Notes under the pieces: generated by a model
Databases searched by the model: none
The model's input: only the letters and a program-made list of their open reading frames with translations
What the model was told of the DNA's origin: nothing
Program-made: the position numbers and the translations under genes
Assembly (NCBI GenBank): GCA_018432315.1
Contig: JAHDLB010000023.1
Span: 1 to 64,000, forward strand
Direction: 5' to 3'
DNA length: 64,000 nucleotides
Origin: Anaerolineae bacterium
Lineage (GTDB): Bacteria > Chloroflexota > Anaerolineae > Aggregatilineales > Aggregatilineaceae
Shown: in pieces, positions 16,170-26,234 of the stretch
How positions within the stretch are numbered: position 1 is the first letter of the stretch
Layout of the letters: the number at the start of each line of letters is the position of its first letter

Positions 16170-17042
16170 ATGGCAACCGTTGCGAATCTCACCCGGCCAG
16201 GCGAGCGTGCCGAACAGCGACGCAAGCTCGTCTTCGCCGCGATCAAGTATGGTGCGCTGACCGCCTTGACGCTGCTATGGCTCGTCCCGGTCTTCTCGTC
16301 GCTGATCACGTCGTTCCGCACGATGGACGACATCTCGATCAACGGCTTCTGGAGCATTCCCTCCGAAGTGACGCTCGATAAATTCCAGGAAGCCTGGAAG
16401 GCGGCGCGCATTCGCCAGTACCTGTTGAACAGCTTCATCATCACGATTCCATCGCTGGCCGGGATGTTGTTCCTGGCGTCGCTGACGTCCTATGCCCTGG
16501 CGCGCTTCCGGTTTCGCGGGAACCTGTTCATCTACTTCATGTACGTCGCCGGGATGATGCTGCCCTTCCAGATTCTGCTGCTGCCGGTCTTCCGGCTGGT
16601 GAACCGGCTCGGCCTGTACGACACGTATGCCGCGCTGATCCTGATTCACACGGCGTTTCAGCTTGGCTTTTGTACGTTCGTGATGCGGAACTTCATGCGC
16701 ACCGTGCCGGGCGAAATCCTCGATGCGGCGCGCGTCGACGGCTGCGGCGAGTTCCGCATCTACTGGCAGATCATGCTGCCGCTCAGCTTGCCCTCGCTGG
16801 CCGCCCTGGCAACGCTCGAATTCACCTGGGTGTTCAACGATTTCCTGTGGGCGCTGATCCTGCTGCAATCGGACGCGCTGCGCCCGGTGACGGCGGGGCT
16901 GGCGACGCTCCAGGGCCAGTACGTCACCGACTGGCCGCTCATCACGGCGGGCGCGCTGCTGGCAACGCTGCCGACGGTATTCGTCTTCGTCTTCCTGCAG
17001 CGCTATTTCATCCAGGGGCTGACGCTGGGATCGGGCAAGTAG
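16170..17042 (+). CDS. Sugar ABC transporter permease (MalG type)
   Basis: 290 residues with six predicted helices. The EAA loop reads EILDAARVDGCGEFRIYWQIMLP and the C-terminus is QRYFIQGLTLGSGK, typical of MalG/UgpE-type subunits. It starts 9 bp after the 465-residue permease with GGAG upstream, and ends the plus-strand sugar island. The next genes are convergent (minus strand). No ATPase gene is present, so a shared one must energise this importer. Confidence 0.92.
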   Translation: MATVANLTRPGERAEQRRKLVFAAIKYGALTALTLLWLVPVFSSLITSFRTMDDISINGFWSIPSEVTLDKFQEAWKAARIRQYLLNSFIITIPSLAGMLFLASLTSYALARFRFRGNLFIYFMYVAGMMLPFQILLLPVFRLVNRLGLYDTYAALILIHTAFQLGFCTFVMRNFMRTVPGEILDAARVDGCGEFRIYWQIMLPLSLPSLAALATLEFTWVFNDFLWALILLQSDALRPVTAGLATLQGQYVTDWPLITAGALLATLPTVFVFVFLQRYFIQGLTLGSGK

Positions 17043-17099
17043 CGCGCGCGGCTCTGGTCGCGTTCGCCGCGGGGGATTGGCATCGACGACCGGCGAGGC

Positions 17100-17795
17100 T
17101 TAGCTGACCAGCTTGTAGCCGATGCCCGGCACGGTCAGGACCAGCTCCGGGTCGCTGGGGTTGATCTCGATCTTGGCCCGCAGGCGGCGGATATTCACCG
17201 TGACCACCTGCTCGGTGTCCGGCGAGTGGTCGTAGCCCCACACCGCGTCGAGGATCTGCTCGCGGCTCAGCACCTGGTTGGGATGTTGGGCCAGGTAGGT
17301 CAGCAGGCGCAGTTCGGTCGGCGTCACGTTGATCACCTCGCTGCCGCGCAGGACGTTCCCCCGCCGCCGGTCGATCACCAGGTCCCCGGCGTACAGCGTG
17401 TCGCTGTCACCGATCGCCAGCTCGCCATAGGCGCGGCGCAGGTGGGCCCGCACGCGTGACAGCAGCTCGCGCAGGCTGAAGGGCTTGGTCACGTAGTCGT
17501 CGGCGCCCATCTCCAGCCCGATCACCTTGTCCGCTTCGTCGGCCTGGACGGTGAGCATGATCACCGGCTGGCGCACGCCAAGCTGGCGCATCTGGCGGCA
17601 GAAGTCGAAGCCGGAGCCATCCGGCAGGCGGATGTCGAGGATGATCAGGTGCGGGTTGTGATCGCGCGCGTAGGCCACGCCGCTCTCGCCGTCCATCTTC
17701 CAGTGGACGCTGTAGCCTTCGCGCACCAATGCCGTTTGCAGGCTCCCCGCGATGCCCGGATCGTCCTCGATCAGCAGGATGTGATACGTGACCAT
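17100..17795 (-). CDS. OmpR/PhoB-family response regulator (system 1)
   Basis: 231 residues. The receiver domain (residues 1-120) has the acidic pair at 10-12, phospho-acceptor Asp54 (in LIILDIRLPDG), and the conserved Thr and Lys in MLTVQAD and DYVTKPFS. The C-terminal winged helix has the recognition region EQVVTVNIRRLRAKIE and ends VLTVPGIGYKLVS. It starts 2 bp after the kinase gene stop and is the last gene of the eight-gene operon. It is clearly paralogous to the regulator at 45661-46365. The (A/C)TTACA repeats at 11-bp spacing upstream of 28949 and 29640 are its most likely binding sites. Confidence 0.95.
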   Translation of the reverse strand: MVTYHILLIEDDPGIAGSLQTALVREGYSVHWKMDGESGVAYARDHNPHLIILDIRLPDGSGFDFCRQMRQLGVRQPVIMLTVQADEADKVIGLEMGADDYVTKPFSLRELLSRVRAHLRRAYGELAIGDSDTLYAGDLVIDRRRGNVLRGSEVINVTPTELRLLTYLAQHPNQVLSREQILDAVWGYDHSPDTEQVVTVNIRRLRAKIEINPSDPELVLTVPGIGYKLVS

Positions 17796-17797
17796 GG

Positions 17798-19339
17798 TTA
17801 CCGTCCTTCTGGGACCTCCAGGGGCAGGCGGACCGTGAAGCGCGTGCCCTGCGCGCCGCTCTCGACGTCGATCTGCCCGCCGTGATCCTCGACAATCGCC
17901 TTCGTGATGACCAGTCCCAGGCCATTTCCGGGGTAGGCGGCTGCGTTTCGCCCGCGATGAAACCGGCTGAACAGCCGGGACACATCCCCGGCAGGAATCC
18001 CGATGCCCGTGTCGGCCACCCACAACCGCGCGCCGTCCGCCTCGCGGCTCACGCCCAGCGTCACCGTCCCGCCGTCGGGCGTGAACTTCAGCGCATTGTC
18101 GAGCAGGTTGTCGAACACGCGCGCGACCTGGGCCTGGTCGCCCCGGACGATCACCGGCCCGGCTGCGGCGTCGAGCGCCAGCGCGATGCCGGCTTGTTCG
18201 GCCCGCGAGGTATAGTGCTCGTGCATCTGCCGCGCCAGCACCGCCAGGTCGACCGGGGCGCGCTGGCGTGGCGCGTCGCGACCTTCCAGCCGCGACAGAG
18301 TGAGCAGGCCGCGGGTCAGCGTCTCCAGGCGCTCTAGCTCGTCCTGCGCGCGCCGGATGTCCGCCTGGAAATCGGCGGGCGTGCCGCCGGCCCCGGCCAG
18401 CTCCAGGTTGGTGCGCAGCGCCGTGATCGGCGTGTTGATCTCGTGCGCCGCGTCGGCCACGAACCGCTTGAGCGCGATCACCGTGCTCTCGACACGCTCG
18501 GCCATGCTGTTGAACGTGCGCGCCAGCTCGCCGAACTCGTCGCGGCGCTTCAGCTCGCTGCGCACCGACAGGTCGCCCTCGGCCATGCGCCGGGTCGTTT
18601 CGGCCAGCGCCAACACCGGCTGGTTGATCTGGCGGCTGGCGAACCAGCCCGCCGCCGCCGCGAGCAGCACGGCCAGCGCCCCGGCGCCGACCGCCTTCTC
18701 GGCTACGTCCTCGATGATCTCGCGCCCGAAGGCCGGGCTTTCCGACACTTCCAGGTAGCCGTGAATCTGGCCGCCGGCGTCGCGGATCGGCACCGTCACG
18801 CTCAGGTCGGCGCGCGTGTTGCCGTCTGCCGAGCCGACCGCCGACAGCAGGCGGCCCACGCCGCCGGAACGTCCCTGGAACTGGTATCGCGGCATCTCCG
18901 GCAGGGCTGCCCATTTGTCTCCCTGAACGCTCAGAAACGTCTCGTAGCGCGGCTGCGGGAGGGCTCCCGGTTCCGTCACTGTCGCCGCCGGCGGCCGTCG
19001 CAGGTCGAGGCTCAGCGAGTCCTGCTCCGTCACCGGCCCGGAATCCGCGATGAGCGCGCGGTCGGCGTCCAGCAGGCGCACGCGCGACCGGACGAGAAAG
19101 GAGAAGATGTCGGCGGATGCCTGCAGCACGTCGTCGGACAGGAACTCGCGGTCGCGGTACAGTTCCTCGGCGCTGCGCAGAACGACGTCGACGCTGGCGT
19201 CGAGGTACTGCCGCTCCAGGCTGTCGTAATGCTGCCGCAGCGTGACGAGCAGCAGGCCGCCCAGCGCCAGCGCCGCCAGCAGCGCGATGCCCGCATAACT
19301 CAACGGGAGCCGCCACCGGATCGAATGAAGATTGACCAT
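17798..19339 (-). CDS. Sensor histidine kinase (system 1)
   Basis: About 513 residues. Membrane helix 1 is near 11-34, an extracytoplasmic sensor domain of about 180 residues follows, then helix 2 near 216-234 and HAMP. The dimerisation domain has phospho-acceptor His299 (ADAAHEINTP). The ATPase domain shows the N box (FDNLLDNALKF), G1 (VADTGIGIP) and G2 (GNGLGLVITKAIV). An ATG at 19357 is an alternative start six codons upstream. It is paralogous to the kinase at 43858-45576: both begin with a similar HSIRWRL-LSYA segment. Its sensor probably reads the state of the cell surface or of the tandem binding protein encoded first in the operon; that is inference from synteny. Confidence 0.94.
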   Translation of the reverse strand: MVNLHSIRWRLPLSYAGIALLAALALGGLLLVTLRQHYDSLERQYLDASVDVVLRSAEELYRDREFLSDDVLQASADIFSFLVRSRVRLLDADRALIADSGPVTEQDSLSLDLRRPPAATVTEPGALPQPRYETFLSVQGDKWAALPEMPRYQFQGRSGGVGRLLSAVGSADGNTRADLSVTVPIRDAGGQIHGYLEVSESPAFGREIIEDVAEKAVGAGALAVLLAAAAGWFASRQINQPVLALAETTRRMAEGDLSVRSELKRRDEFGELARTFNSMAERVESTVIALKRFVADAAHEINTPITALRTNLELAGAGGTPADFQADIRRAQDELERLETLTRGLLTLSRLEGRDAPRQRAPVDLAVLARQMHEHYTSRAEQAGIALALDAAAGPVIVRGDQAQVARVFDNLLDNALKFTPDGGTVTLGVSREADGARLWVADTGIGIPAGDVSRLFSRFHRGRNAAAYPGNGLGLVITKAIVEDHGGQIDVESGAQGTRFTVRLPLEVPEGR

Positions 19340-19410
19340 GCCTCGCCTGCTGCTCATCGCCTGTCCCCTTCTCGCCCCTACGACTTCACCGAGTCTAGCA
19401 CGAATCGGGC

Positions 19411-20340
19411 TTACATCCCGCCGCCGCTCAGTCCGCCGCTCGTCGCGCTGGGGTCCACAGTGGGCGTCGGCGTGGACGACAGCGGCTTGTAGAACGTCCA
19501 CGGCCCGCCTTCCAGGCAGGCCACCTGCACGAAGTCGCGCCCCAGCGGGTACACGTACCAGGTGTACATCCCTTCCTGCGAGAGGTGTTCGGTCAGGTTG
19601 ATCGTTTCGTTCTGGCGCAGTTCGATCACGCGCTCGAAGACGCTGCCGTCGGGCCGGATGATGCGGATCAGGTTGATCGGCGCCTGCGGCCCGCGCCAGT
19701 TGAACGTGATCGCGCCATCGGCGGGCACCGTCACCGACCCGTCGAACGGCGTCAGCACCTCCCACGGGACACATTCGACTTCCGGCTGCTGGGGATGGCC
19801 CTCGCCCGGCACGTGCAGCACCTGTCCCACCACGATCAGGTTCTTGTCGGTGATGCAGTTGCCCTCGGCCAACTCGTCGGGCCAGGTGCCATAACGGTCG
19901 GCGATGGCGCTGAGCGTGTCGTCGAACTGCACGGTGTAGGTCAGCGTCCAGTCCGCGCGCGGCACGCAGCCCGGTGTCGAGGTCGGCGTGGGAGTCTCGG
20001 CGCCGTGCAGGCCGGGGATCGACACGTCCACGTCGATGGTGGGCGCCGGGGTGGTGCTGGGCGCTTCCGACGGCGCGGGCGTGGACGTGGGCGGCTCGAA
20101 CGTGGGCGGCGGCAGCAGCGTGTTCGTCGCGCTGGGTTGGGGCGTCGTCGTCGCCAGGATCGCGTTCGGGTTCGACGCCCGGATGTAGGTCGGCGGCGCC
20201 GCCGGGATGTTTCGCTCCGCCTGGGCGAGGGGGTTCTCGCTGGCGCCCGGCGATTCGCTCGACGACAGCAGCGCGCCCAGCCCGGCCAGCCCCACGACGA
20301 TCACCAGCCCCCACGTCAGTCTCATCACGATCCGGCCCAT
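19411..20340 (-). CDS. Membrane-anchored LysM-domain protein
   Basis: 309 residues. The N-terminal hydrophobic segment (about 7-27) has no lipobox, so it is a signal anchor or cleaved signal. A low-complexity linker rich in Pro, Thr and Ser (about 45-130) follows. A single LysM motif covers about 133-190 (YTVQFDDTLSAIADRYGTW ... VVGQVLHVPG). The C-terminal beta-sandwich-like region is ligand-binding-like but unassigned. GGAGG with an 8-nt spacer precedes the ATG at 20340. A second ATG at 20325 overlaps the upstream ATPase stop as ATGA. LysM binds N-acetylglucosamine polymers such as peptidoglycan, so this protein may tether the exporter or kinase system to the wall. It lies between the ABC genes and the kinase gene in one operon. 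Confidence 0.85.
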   Translation of the reverse strand: MGRIVMRLTWGLVIVVGLAGLGALLSSSESPGASENPLAQAERNIPAAPPTYIRASNPNAILATTTPQPSATNTLLPPPTFEPPTSTPAPSEAPSTTPAPTIDVDVSIPGLHGAETPTPTSTPGCVPRADWTLTYTVQFDDTLSAIADRYGTWPDELAEGNCITDKNLIVVGQVLHVPGEGHPQQPEVECVPWEVLTPFDGSVTVPADGAITFNWRGPQAPINLIRIIRPDGSVFERVIELRQNETINLTEHLSQEGMYTWYVYPLGRDFVQVACLEGGPWTFYKPLSSTPTPTVDPSATSGGLSGGGM

Positions 20341-21049
20341 ATCTCATCCCTCCGTTCGGGCACCGATTCGGTTTCGGGCCCGGTGCGCCGGATGACCTTG
20401 CCATCCAGCAAGTCGTATACTGCGTCTACGTATTCCACGACCAGCGAATCGTGGCTGACGATCACGAACGTGATCCCTTCTGCGCGCGCCATGCCGCGAA
20501 ACAGCGCCAGGATGCGGCGCGCCGTCGCCGTGTCGATCCCGTTGGTGGGCTCGTCGGCCAGGATCAGCCGCGACTGCAAGGCCAGCGCCCGCGCAATGGC
20601 GATCCGCTGCTGCTGGCCGCCGCTCATCTCCTCCGGCATGTGATCGGCCCACGCGCTCAGCCCCACCGCCTCCAACGCCGCTCGGACGCGCCGCCGCCGC
20701 TCGAAGTATCCCAGCCCCGGCAGGCGCAGCGCGAGGTCGATGTTCTCGCGGGCCGAATAGGTTGGCAGCAGCGAGGTGCTCTGAAACACGAACCCGAGCT
20801 GCGCCCGGCGCAGGTGCGCCCGGCGGCGGTCGCTCAGGCGCACGATGTCGCTGCCCAGCACCTCGATCTGCCCGGCGTCGGGGCGATCCAGCGCGCCGAT
20901 CAGGTTGAGCAGCGTCGTCTTGCCGCTGCCCGACGGACCGAACAACGCCACCAGCTCGCCGGCGCCCACGTCCAGGTCGACGCCGCGCAGGACGTGCAAA
21001 TCGCCGAAGCGGCGTTCGACGCCGCGCACCCGCACGCACCATTCCGCGC

Positions 21050-21053
<4 letters not shown>
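20325..21053 (-). CDS. ABC exporter ATPase (MacB/LolD type)
   Basis: 242 residues. Walker A is GPSGSGKTT, the signature is MSGGQQQRIAIARALA and Walker B is LILADEPTNGID, with the LolD/MacB-type FVFQSTSLLPTYSARENI Q-loop segment. The ATG overlaps the stop of the preceding ATPase (ATGA) and the stop overlaps the LysM gene, so three genes are translationally coupled. With the second ATPase it probably forms a heterodimer that drives the single long FtsX-type permease at 23433. MacB/FtsX-type ABC systems move or sense envelope substrates rather than import sugars. Confidence 0.94.
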
Positions 21054-22015
<962 letters not shown>

Positions 22016-22042
22016 TCGTCTCCGTCCTTTGAGCCGGGCGCG

Positions 22043-23428
22043 TTACGGCGCGATCACGACGTCGCCCTCTTCGACGCCGCTGGCGATCTCGACGCGCTCG
22101 TCGGTTTGCAGGCCGAGCGTCACGTCGACGGTGCGCGGGCCGTCCGGCGTGTCGAGCACGACGAACGTCCGGTTCTGGAAGGTGCGAATCACGCTTGGCG
22201 GCAGCCAGAGCACGTTCTCGCGCACGTCCAGCGGAAGCTCGACCTCGATCAGTTGGTTCTCCGGGATGTCGTCCGGCAGCGACGCGGCGACACGCGTCGT
22301 CTGGTCCGCGTCCCGGCTGCTGAGCGGGATCGAGCGGACGGCGCAGCCCACCGCCGTCTCCGGGCGGTTGACGACCTGGCAGACGCCCGTCATGCCGGCG
22401 CTGAGCCGGTTGGCGTCGGTGATTGCCAGGCTGGCGATCACCTCTTTCGGCTCCGGCAGCGCGATCACGATCACCGTGTTGTACGCCTGGACCGTGTCGC
22501 CCGGCGCGATGGTCACTTCCAGGATCACGCCGTCGATGGGCGCGTACAGCGACGACTGGCCGATCTTCTGCTGGATCTGGTCGATCTCCAGTTGGACGCT
22601 CCGCACGTTCTCGTCGCTGACGCCGCCCGCCGCCTCGGTGATCGCCCGTTGCAGGTTGAGCTCGGCTTGCAGCACGGCGTTCTCCGCCTGGTCGAGGCTG
22701 ATCTCGTACTTGTCGTAGTTCTGGGCCGACGAGAAGTAGTTGATCTGCGCGCTATCAAGCTGCTGCTGGGCGTTGAGCACCTGCTGGTAGGCGTTGTCGA
22801 CGGTCGAGGCGGGATTCTCCGGGTGGCTGAGCGCCTCGTTATAAGCGCGCTGCGCGTCTTCCAGGGTGCGCTCCGCCGACTCGATCTGCAGCCGGGCCGA
22901 CGCGATGCTGGTCCACGGGCTGCCCGCTTTCGTGTTCTCCAGCGAGAGCCGCGCATTGGCGAGCGCGATCTGCGCGTTCTCAACGGCTTCGATGCCGCCC
23001 AGCTCGCTCGAGTCCACGTTGGCGAGCGCGGTTTCGAGCCGGATCTGGGCGCTGCTGAGCTGGGCTTCCAGGTCGGTGATGTCGTAGTCGGCCAGCAGGT
23101 CGCCGGCGCTCACCGCGTCGCCGCGCTGCACGTTGACGCGCCGCACCGTCCCGTTCACCGGGAAGGACAGCGCCATCTGGTCGCGCGGCTGCCAGCGCCC
23201 GGTGAAGCTGAACACTTCCTCGACCGTGCCGCGCTGCACCGTGTAGGTGGGCCGCGCCGCGATTTCCGCGGTGGGCACTGGCGTCGAGGTGGGCTGCGCC
23301 TGGGCCTGCGCGCCTGTTACGCCGTCCATCGACGAGCAAGCGCTCGCCGCCATCACACCGATCACCATCAGGCCAGCCATCAGGCCATAGCGGACTGTCG
23401 TCTTCAATGTCAAGGACCTCCCTCGCAT
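22043..23428 (-). CDS. Periplasmic adaptor (HlyD/MacA-type), lipoprotein
   Basis: 461 residues. The signal peptide ends at the lipobox ASAC (Cys near 31), so it is probably lipid-anchored. A biotinyl-lipoyl half motif (VNGTVRRVNVQRGDAVSAGDLLADYD) is followed by a long alpha-helical hairpin (about 110-270, rich in Ala, Gln, Glu), the second lipoyl half (LYAPIDGVILEVTIAPGDTV) and beta-barrel and membrane-proximal domains. It stands between the FtsX-type permease and the ATPases, as in MacA-MacB-like exporters. The start may instead be a TTG at 23407, which has GGAGG at 9-nt spacing and would give a shorter signal peptide. Confidence 0.9.
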   Translation of the reverse strand: MRGRSLTLKTTVRYGLMAGLMVIGVMAASACSSMDGVTGAQAQAQPTSTPVPTAEIAARPTYTVQRGTVEEVFSFTGRWQPRDQMALSFPVNGTVRRVNVQRGDAVSAGDLLADYDITDLEAQLSSAQIRLETALANVDSSELGGIEAVENAQIALANARLSLENTKAGSPWTSIASARLQIESAERTLEDAQRAYNEALSHPENPASTVDNAYQQVLNAQQQLDSAQINYFSSAQNYDKYEISLDQAENAVLQAELNLQRAITEAAGGVSDENVRSVQLEIDQIQQKIGQSSLYAPIDGVILEVTIAPGDTVQAYNTVIVIALPEPKEVIASLAITDANRLSAGMTGVCQVVNRPETAVGCAVRSIPLSSRDADQTTRVAASLPDDIPENQLIEVELPLDVRENVLWLPPSVIRTFQNRTFVVLDTPDGPRTVDVTLGLQTDERVEIASGVEEGDVVIAP

Positions 23429-23432
23429 GCGA

Positions 23433-26201
23433 TTAGGCGTCTCCCAGTTTCACCAGCGTCGAGATGTGCTGCCGGCTGAGGACGAGCGTGGTCAGCACCG
23501 TGACGCCGAACAGCACCCCGGCGAAGACCGAATACACCAGCACGATGTCGTCCCACGCCACCCGCACCAGGTAAGGCGGCAGCCCGCCGCTGAAATCGAG
23601 CAGCGGCAGGAACAGGAGCGTGGTCGCCGTGCCGATCAGCGTGCCGCCCGCGATCCCGCCAAGCGCCGCGATCCCCTGGGCCAGCAGCAGGTAGGCCGCC
23701 ACCGCCAGCCCGCCCAGCCCCATCGCGCGCAGCGATCCAAGCTGGACCGCCTGGGCGCGGAACGATGCCGTGCTCTGAATCACGCTGCCGACCAGCGTCA
23801 GCAGGATGGCCGAGACGAACCCCACCGACAGGAACCCGAGCACGCCGCGCCGGGTCGGGTCCGCCTGGGCTTCGGCGATCAGTTCGTCCGGGTCGAGCCA
23901 GTCGAGGACCGGGAACCCGGTCGCGCGCACCCCCTCCAACACCCGGTCGCCATCCGCGCTGGGCTCCAGCCGCAGCCAGATGTTGTGCGGCAGCTCGGTC
24001 CCCACCAGCTCGAAGACCGGATCGAGGTTGCCGACGATGAAGAACCCGTCGCGCGGGTCGAGGGTGGGGAAGTAATCCAGCAGGCCCACGATCGGCACGG
24101 TCGTCTCGTACCACGCGTTGAGCGCGGCGATCTGCAGCGTGATCTCCTGCCCGACGGTCAGGCTGTAGGTTTCGGCGGTCACCGCGCTCAACAGGACCCC
24201 GGCGCGGTTGCCCGCCAGCCGGTTGAGCGAATCGGCCAGCGGCTCCGGGCCGTAGTCCTCGCGGAAGGCCGCGATCGCCGCCATCGACTCGCGGTCGACG
24301 CCCAGGATCGTGCCCGATATGCGCTGCCCCGGCAGCACGATTTGCGCCGGGTAGCGCCCCACGCGCGACACGGCGTACACGTCGTCGATCTCCAGCAGCG
24401 TGCTGGCCGGCAGCGTGTTGTAGCCGACGACCGTCAGCTCGGTCCCGCTCTCGGATGAGTCGCCCTCTTCGGTTTGCGCCTCGGACGCCACGACCAGCAC
24501 GCGCTCGGCCCCCACGTCGTATTCGATCACGTCTTTCAGGCTGCGGTCGAGCGTGCTCGCCATTGACGCGGTGAACCCGATCAGGCTGAGCGTGAAGCAC
24601 GTCATCAGCAGCGTGCCGCGATAGCGCCCCAGCGAGCGCGTCAGCTCGCGCAGCGCCATCAGCAGCGCGATGCTCTTGCTCGTGCCCACCAGCCGCGCCG
24701 CCTGGGCCAGCAGGGACGGGTAGAGCCGCAGGAACATCAGCGTGAAGCCGAACGAAAACAGCGTGGGCGCCAGGAACACCACCGGATCGCTGAACGGATC
24801 GGTGGCCCGCGCGGTCAGCCCGCTCTGGGCCTGCAGCGTGTAGAACACGTACCCCGCCGGCACCAGCAGCAGCACGTCGAGGTACATCCGCTGCCACCAC
24901 GCCTTGCCGGACCGCGCCTGGGCGCGCTTGAAGGTGTTGATCGACTGTCCCGTCGCCCGCCACGCCATCACCAGCCCGCTGCCCGCGGCGAGCAGCCCGG
25001 TTACCGCGCCCGCCAGGATCGCCCCGCGCGTGAACACGATGTCCAGCGGCGCGCTCGGATAGTCGAAGCTGAGAAACGACGACGTGCGCCCGATCAACTG
25101 TACGACCAGGGGCGACACGGCGATGCCGGCCCCCAGCGCCAGCCCGGCCAGGATCAGCCACATCAGCGCGTGCAGGCCCAACAGCCGGGCGCGGCTCATG
25201 CCCCGGCTGGCGAGCGTCACGTCTTCGTGCTGCTGGCGCCCGACCAGCATCCCGGCCAGCATGGTCACGAAGTAGAGGATCAGCCCGGCGACCGGCAGCA
25301 CCACGATCACCAACTGCTGGGTGAGCGCGTTCACGTCGTCGCTGAAGGCGCGCAGCCCGCTTTCCGGCGAGACGTCCAGCCGCACGCCGGACAGCACTGC
25401 CGCCACCGCCCGCGTCCCGGTGGTGATGCCGTCCAGCAGCCCGGCGACGTCCGAGGTGCGCAGATCGCTCCCGTCGAAGACGATCTGCCAGTCCACTTCC
25501 TCAACCGGGCTTTCGATCCCGTCCAGCGCGGCCCACAGATCACCGGCCTGCATCAAAAACACGCTGTCGAAGAACTTGGGCGTCAGGATCCATGCCGGGT
25601 CATCCGCATCGACCGGCGACCACAGCGCCGCGATTTCGAGCGCCAGCGGGGCGGGCGCGCCGGCCCTGGTCACGGTCAGCACGTCGCCGACCTGCAGGCC
25701 AGTCTGGTACAGCAGCTTTTCGGCCATCAGCACGGGGATGGCGTCGCCGCCCGTATCGCCCGGCGGCCATTGCCCCGCCGTGATCTGCATCTGCGCGTCC
25801 GCGCCTTCCAGCGCGCCCAGCGTGTAGACGCCGAAGGCCGCGGGCGCGTCGCCCTGGCGGGTGACGTTCCAGTTGCCGCCGCCCGTGAAGCGGGCCGCTC
25901 GCGCCACCGGCAGGCCGATCGCATCCGCGAAGCTCCCTTCGATGGCCGCCGTCGCCCGTTCCACGTCCGCCGGGGCGATCGTGCCCTCCCAACTGCCGAG
26001 GTAGCGGAAGCGGAAGGCATACGGCGGGTTGGACAGCCGCCCGGTGAGCAGGTCCGTGTTCACGGCGTCCACGTACAGGGTCAGGCTCAGCGCGAGCGTG
26101 GTCGCCGCCACCAGGCCCGCCAGCGTCCAGAACACCAGGGCGCGGTGCTGCCACAGGCGCTCGAAGGCGAGCAACACGAGATCGAGAAATCGGGTCATCA
26201 T
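23433..26201 (-). CDS. FtsX/MacB-family ABC permease, long form
   Basis: About 922 residues. One helix near the N-terminus (ALVFWTLAGLVAATTLALSL) is followed by a large extracytoplasmic domain (about 45-270) and a first FtsX-type helix bundle near 280-410. A second large extracytoplasmic region and a C-terminal FtsX bundle (residues about 770-925) complete it. This two-bundle arrangement lets a single gene supply the whole membrane part, matching the two separate ATPase genes downstream. I prefer the ATG at 26201 (GTG at 26210 is possible). It follows the tandem binding-protein gene by about 33 bp and ends 4 bp before the adaptor gene. Confidence 0.9.
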   Translation of the reverse strand: MMTRFLDLVLLAFERLWQHRALVFWTLAGLVAATTLALSLTLYVDAVNTDLLTGRLSNPPYAFRFRYLGSWEGTIAPADVERATAAIEGSFADAIGLPVARAARFTGGGNWNVTRQGDAPAAFGVYTLGALEGADAQMQITAGQWPPGDTGGDAIPVLMAEKLLYQTGLQVGDVLTVTRAGAPAPLALEIAALWSPVDADDPAWILTPKFFDSVFLMQAGDLWAALDGIESPVEEVDWQIVFDGSDLRTSDVAGLLDGITTGTRAVAAVLSGVRLDVSPESGLRAFSDDVNALTQQLVIVVLPVAGLILYFVTMLAGMLVGRQQHEDVTLASRGMSRARLLGLHALMWLILAGLALGAGIAVSPLVVQLIGRTSSFLSFDYPSAPLDIVFTRGAILAGAVTGLLAAGSGLVMAWRATGQSINTFKRAQARSGKAWWQRMYLDVLLLVPAGYVFYTLQAQSGLTARATDPFSDPVVFLAPTLFSFGFTLMFLRLYPSLLAQAARLVGTSKSIALLMALRELTRSLGRYRGTLLMTCFTLSLIGFTASMASTLDRSLKDVIEYDVGAERVLVVASEAQTEEGDSSESGTELTVVGYNTLPASTLLEIDDVYAVSRVGRYPAQIVLPGQRISGTILGVDRESMAAIAAFREDYGPEPLADSLNRLAGNRAGVLLSAVTAETYSLTVGQEITLQIAALNAWYETTVPIVGLLDYFPTLDPRDGFFIVGNLDPVFELVGTELPHNIWLRLEPSADGDRVLEGVRATGFPVLDWLDPDELIAEAQADPTRRGVLGFLSVGFVSAILLTLVGSVIQSTASFRAQAVQLGSLRAMGLGGLAVAAYLLLAQGIAALGGIAGGTLIGTATTLLFLPLLDFSGGLPPYLVRVAWDDIVLVYSVFAGVLFGVTVLTTLVLSRQHISTLVKLGDA

Positions 26202-26234
26202 GCGGTCCACCGGCGGTCCCTGCCGGATATCGGC

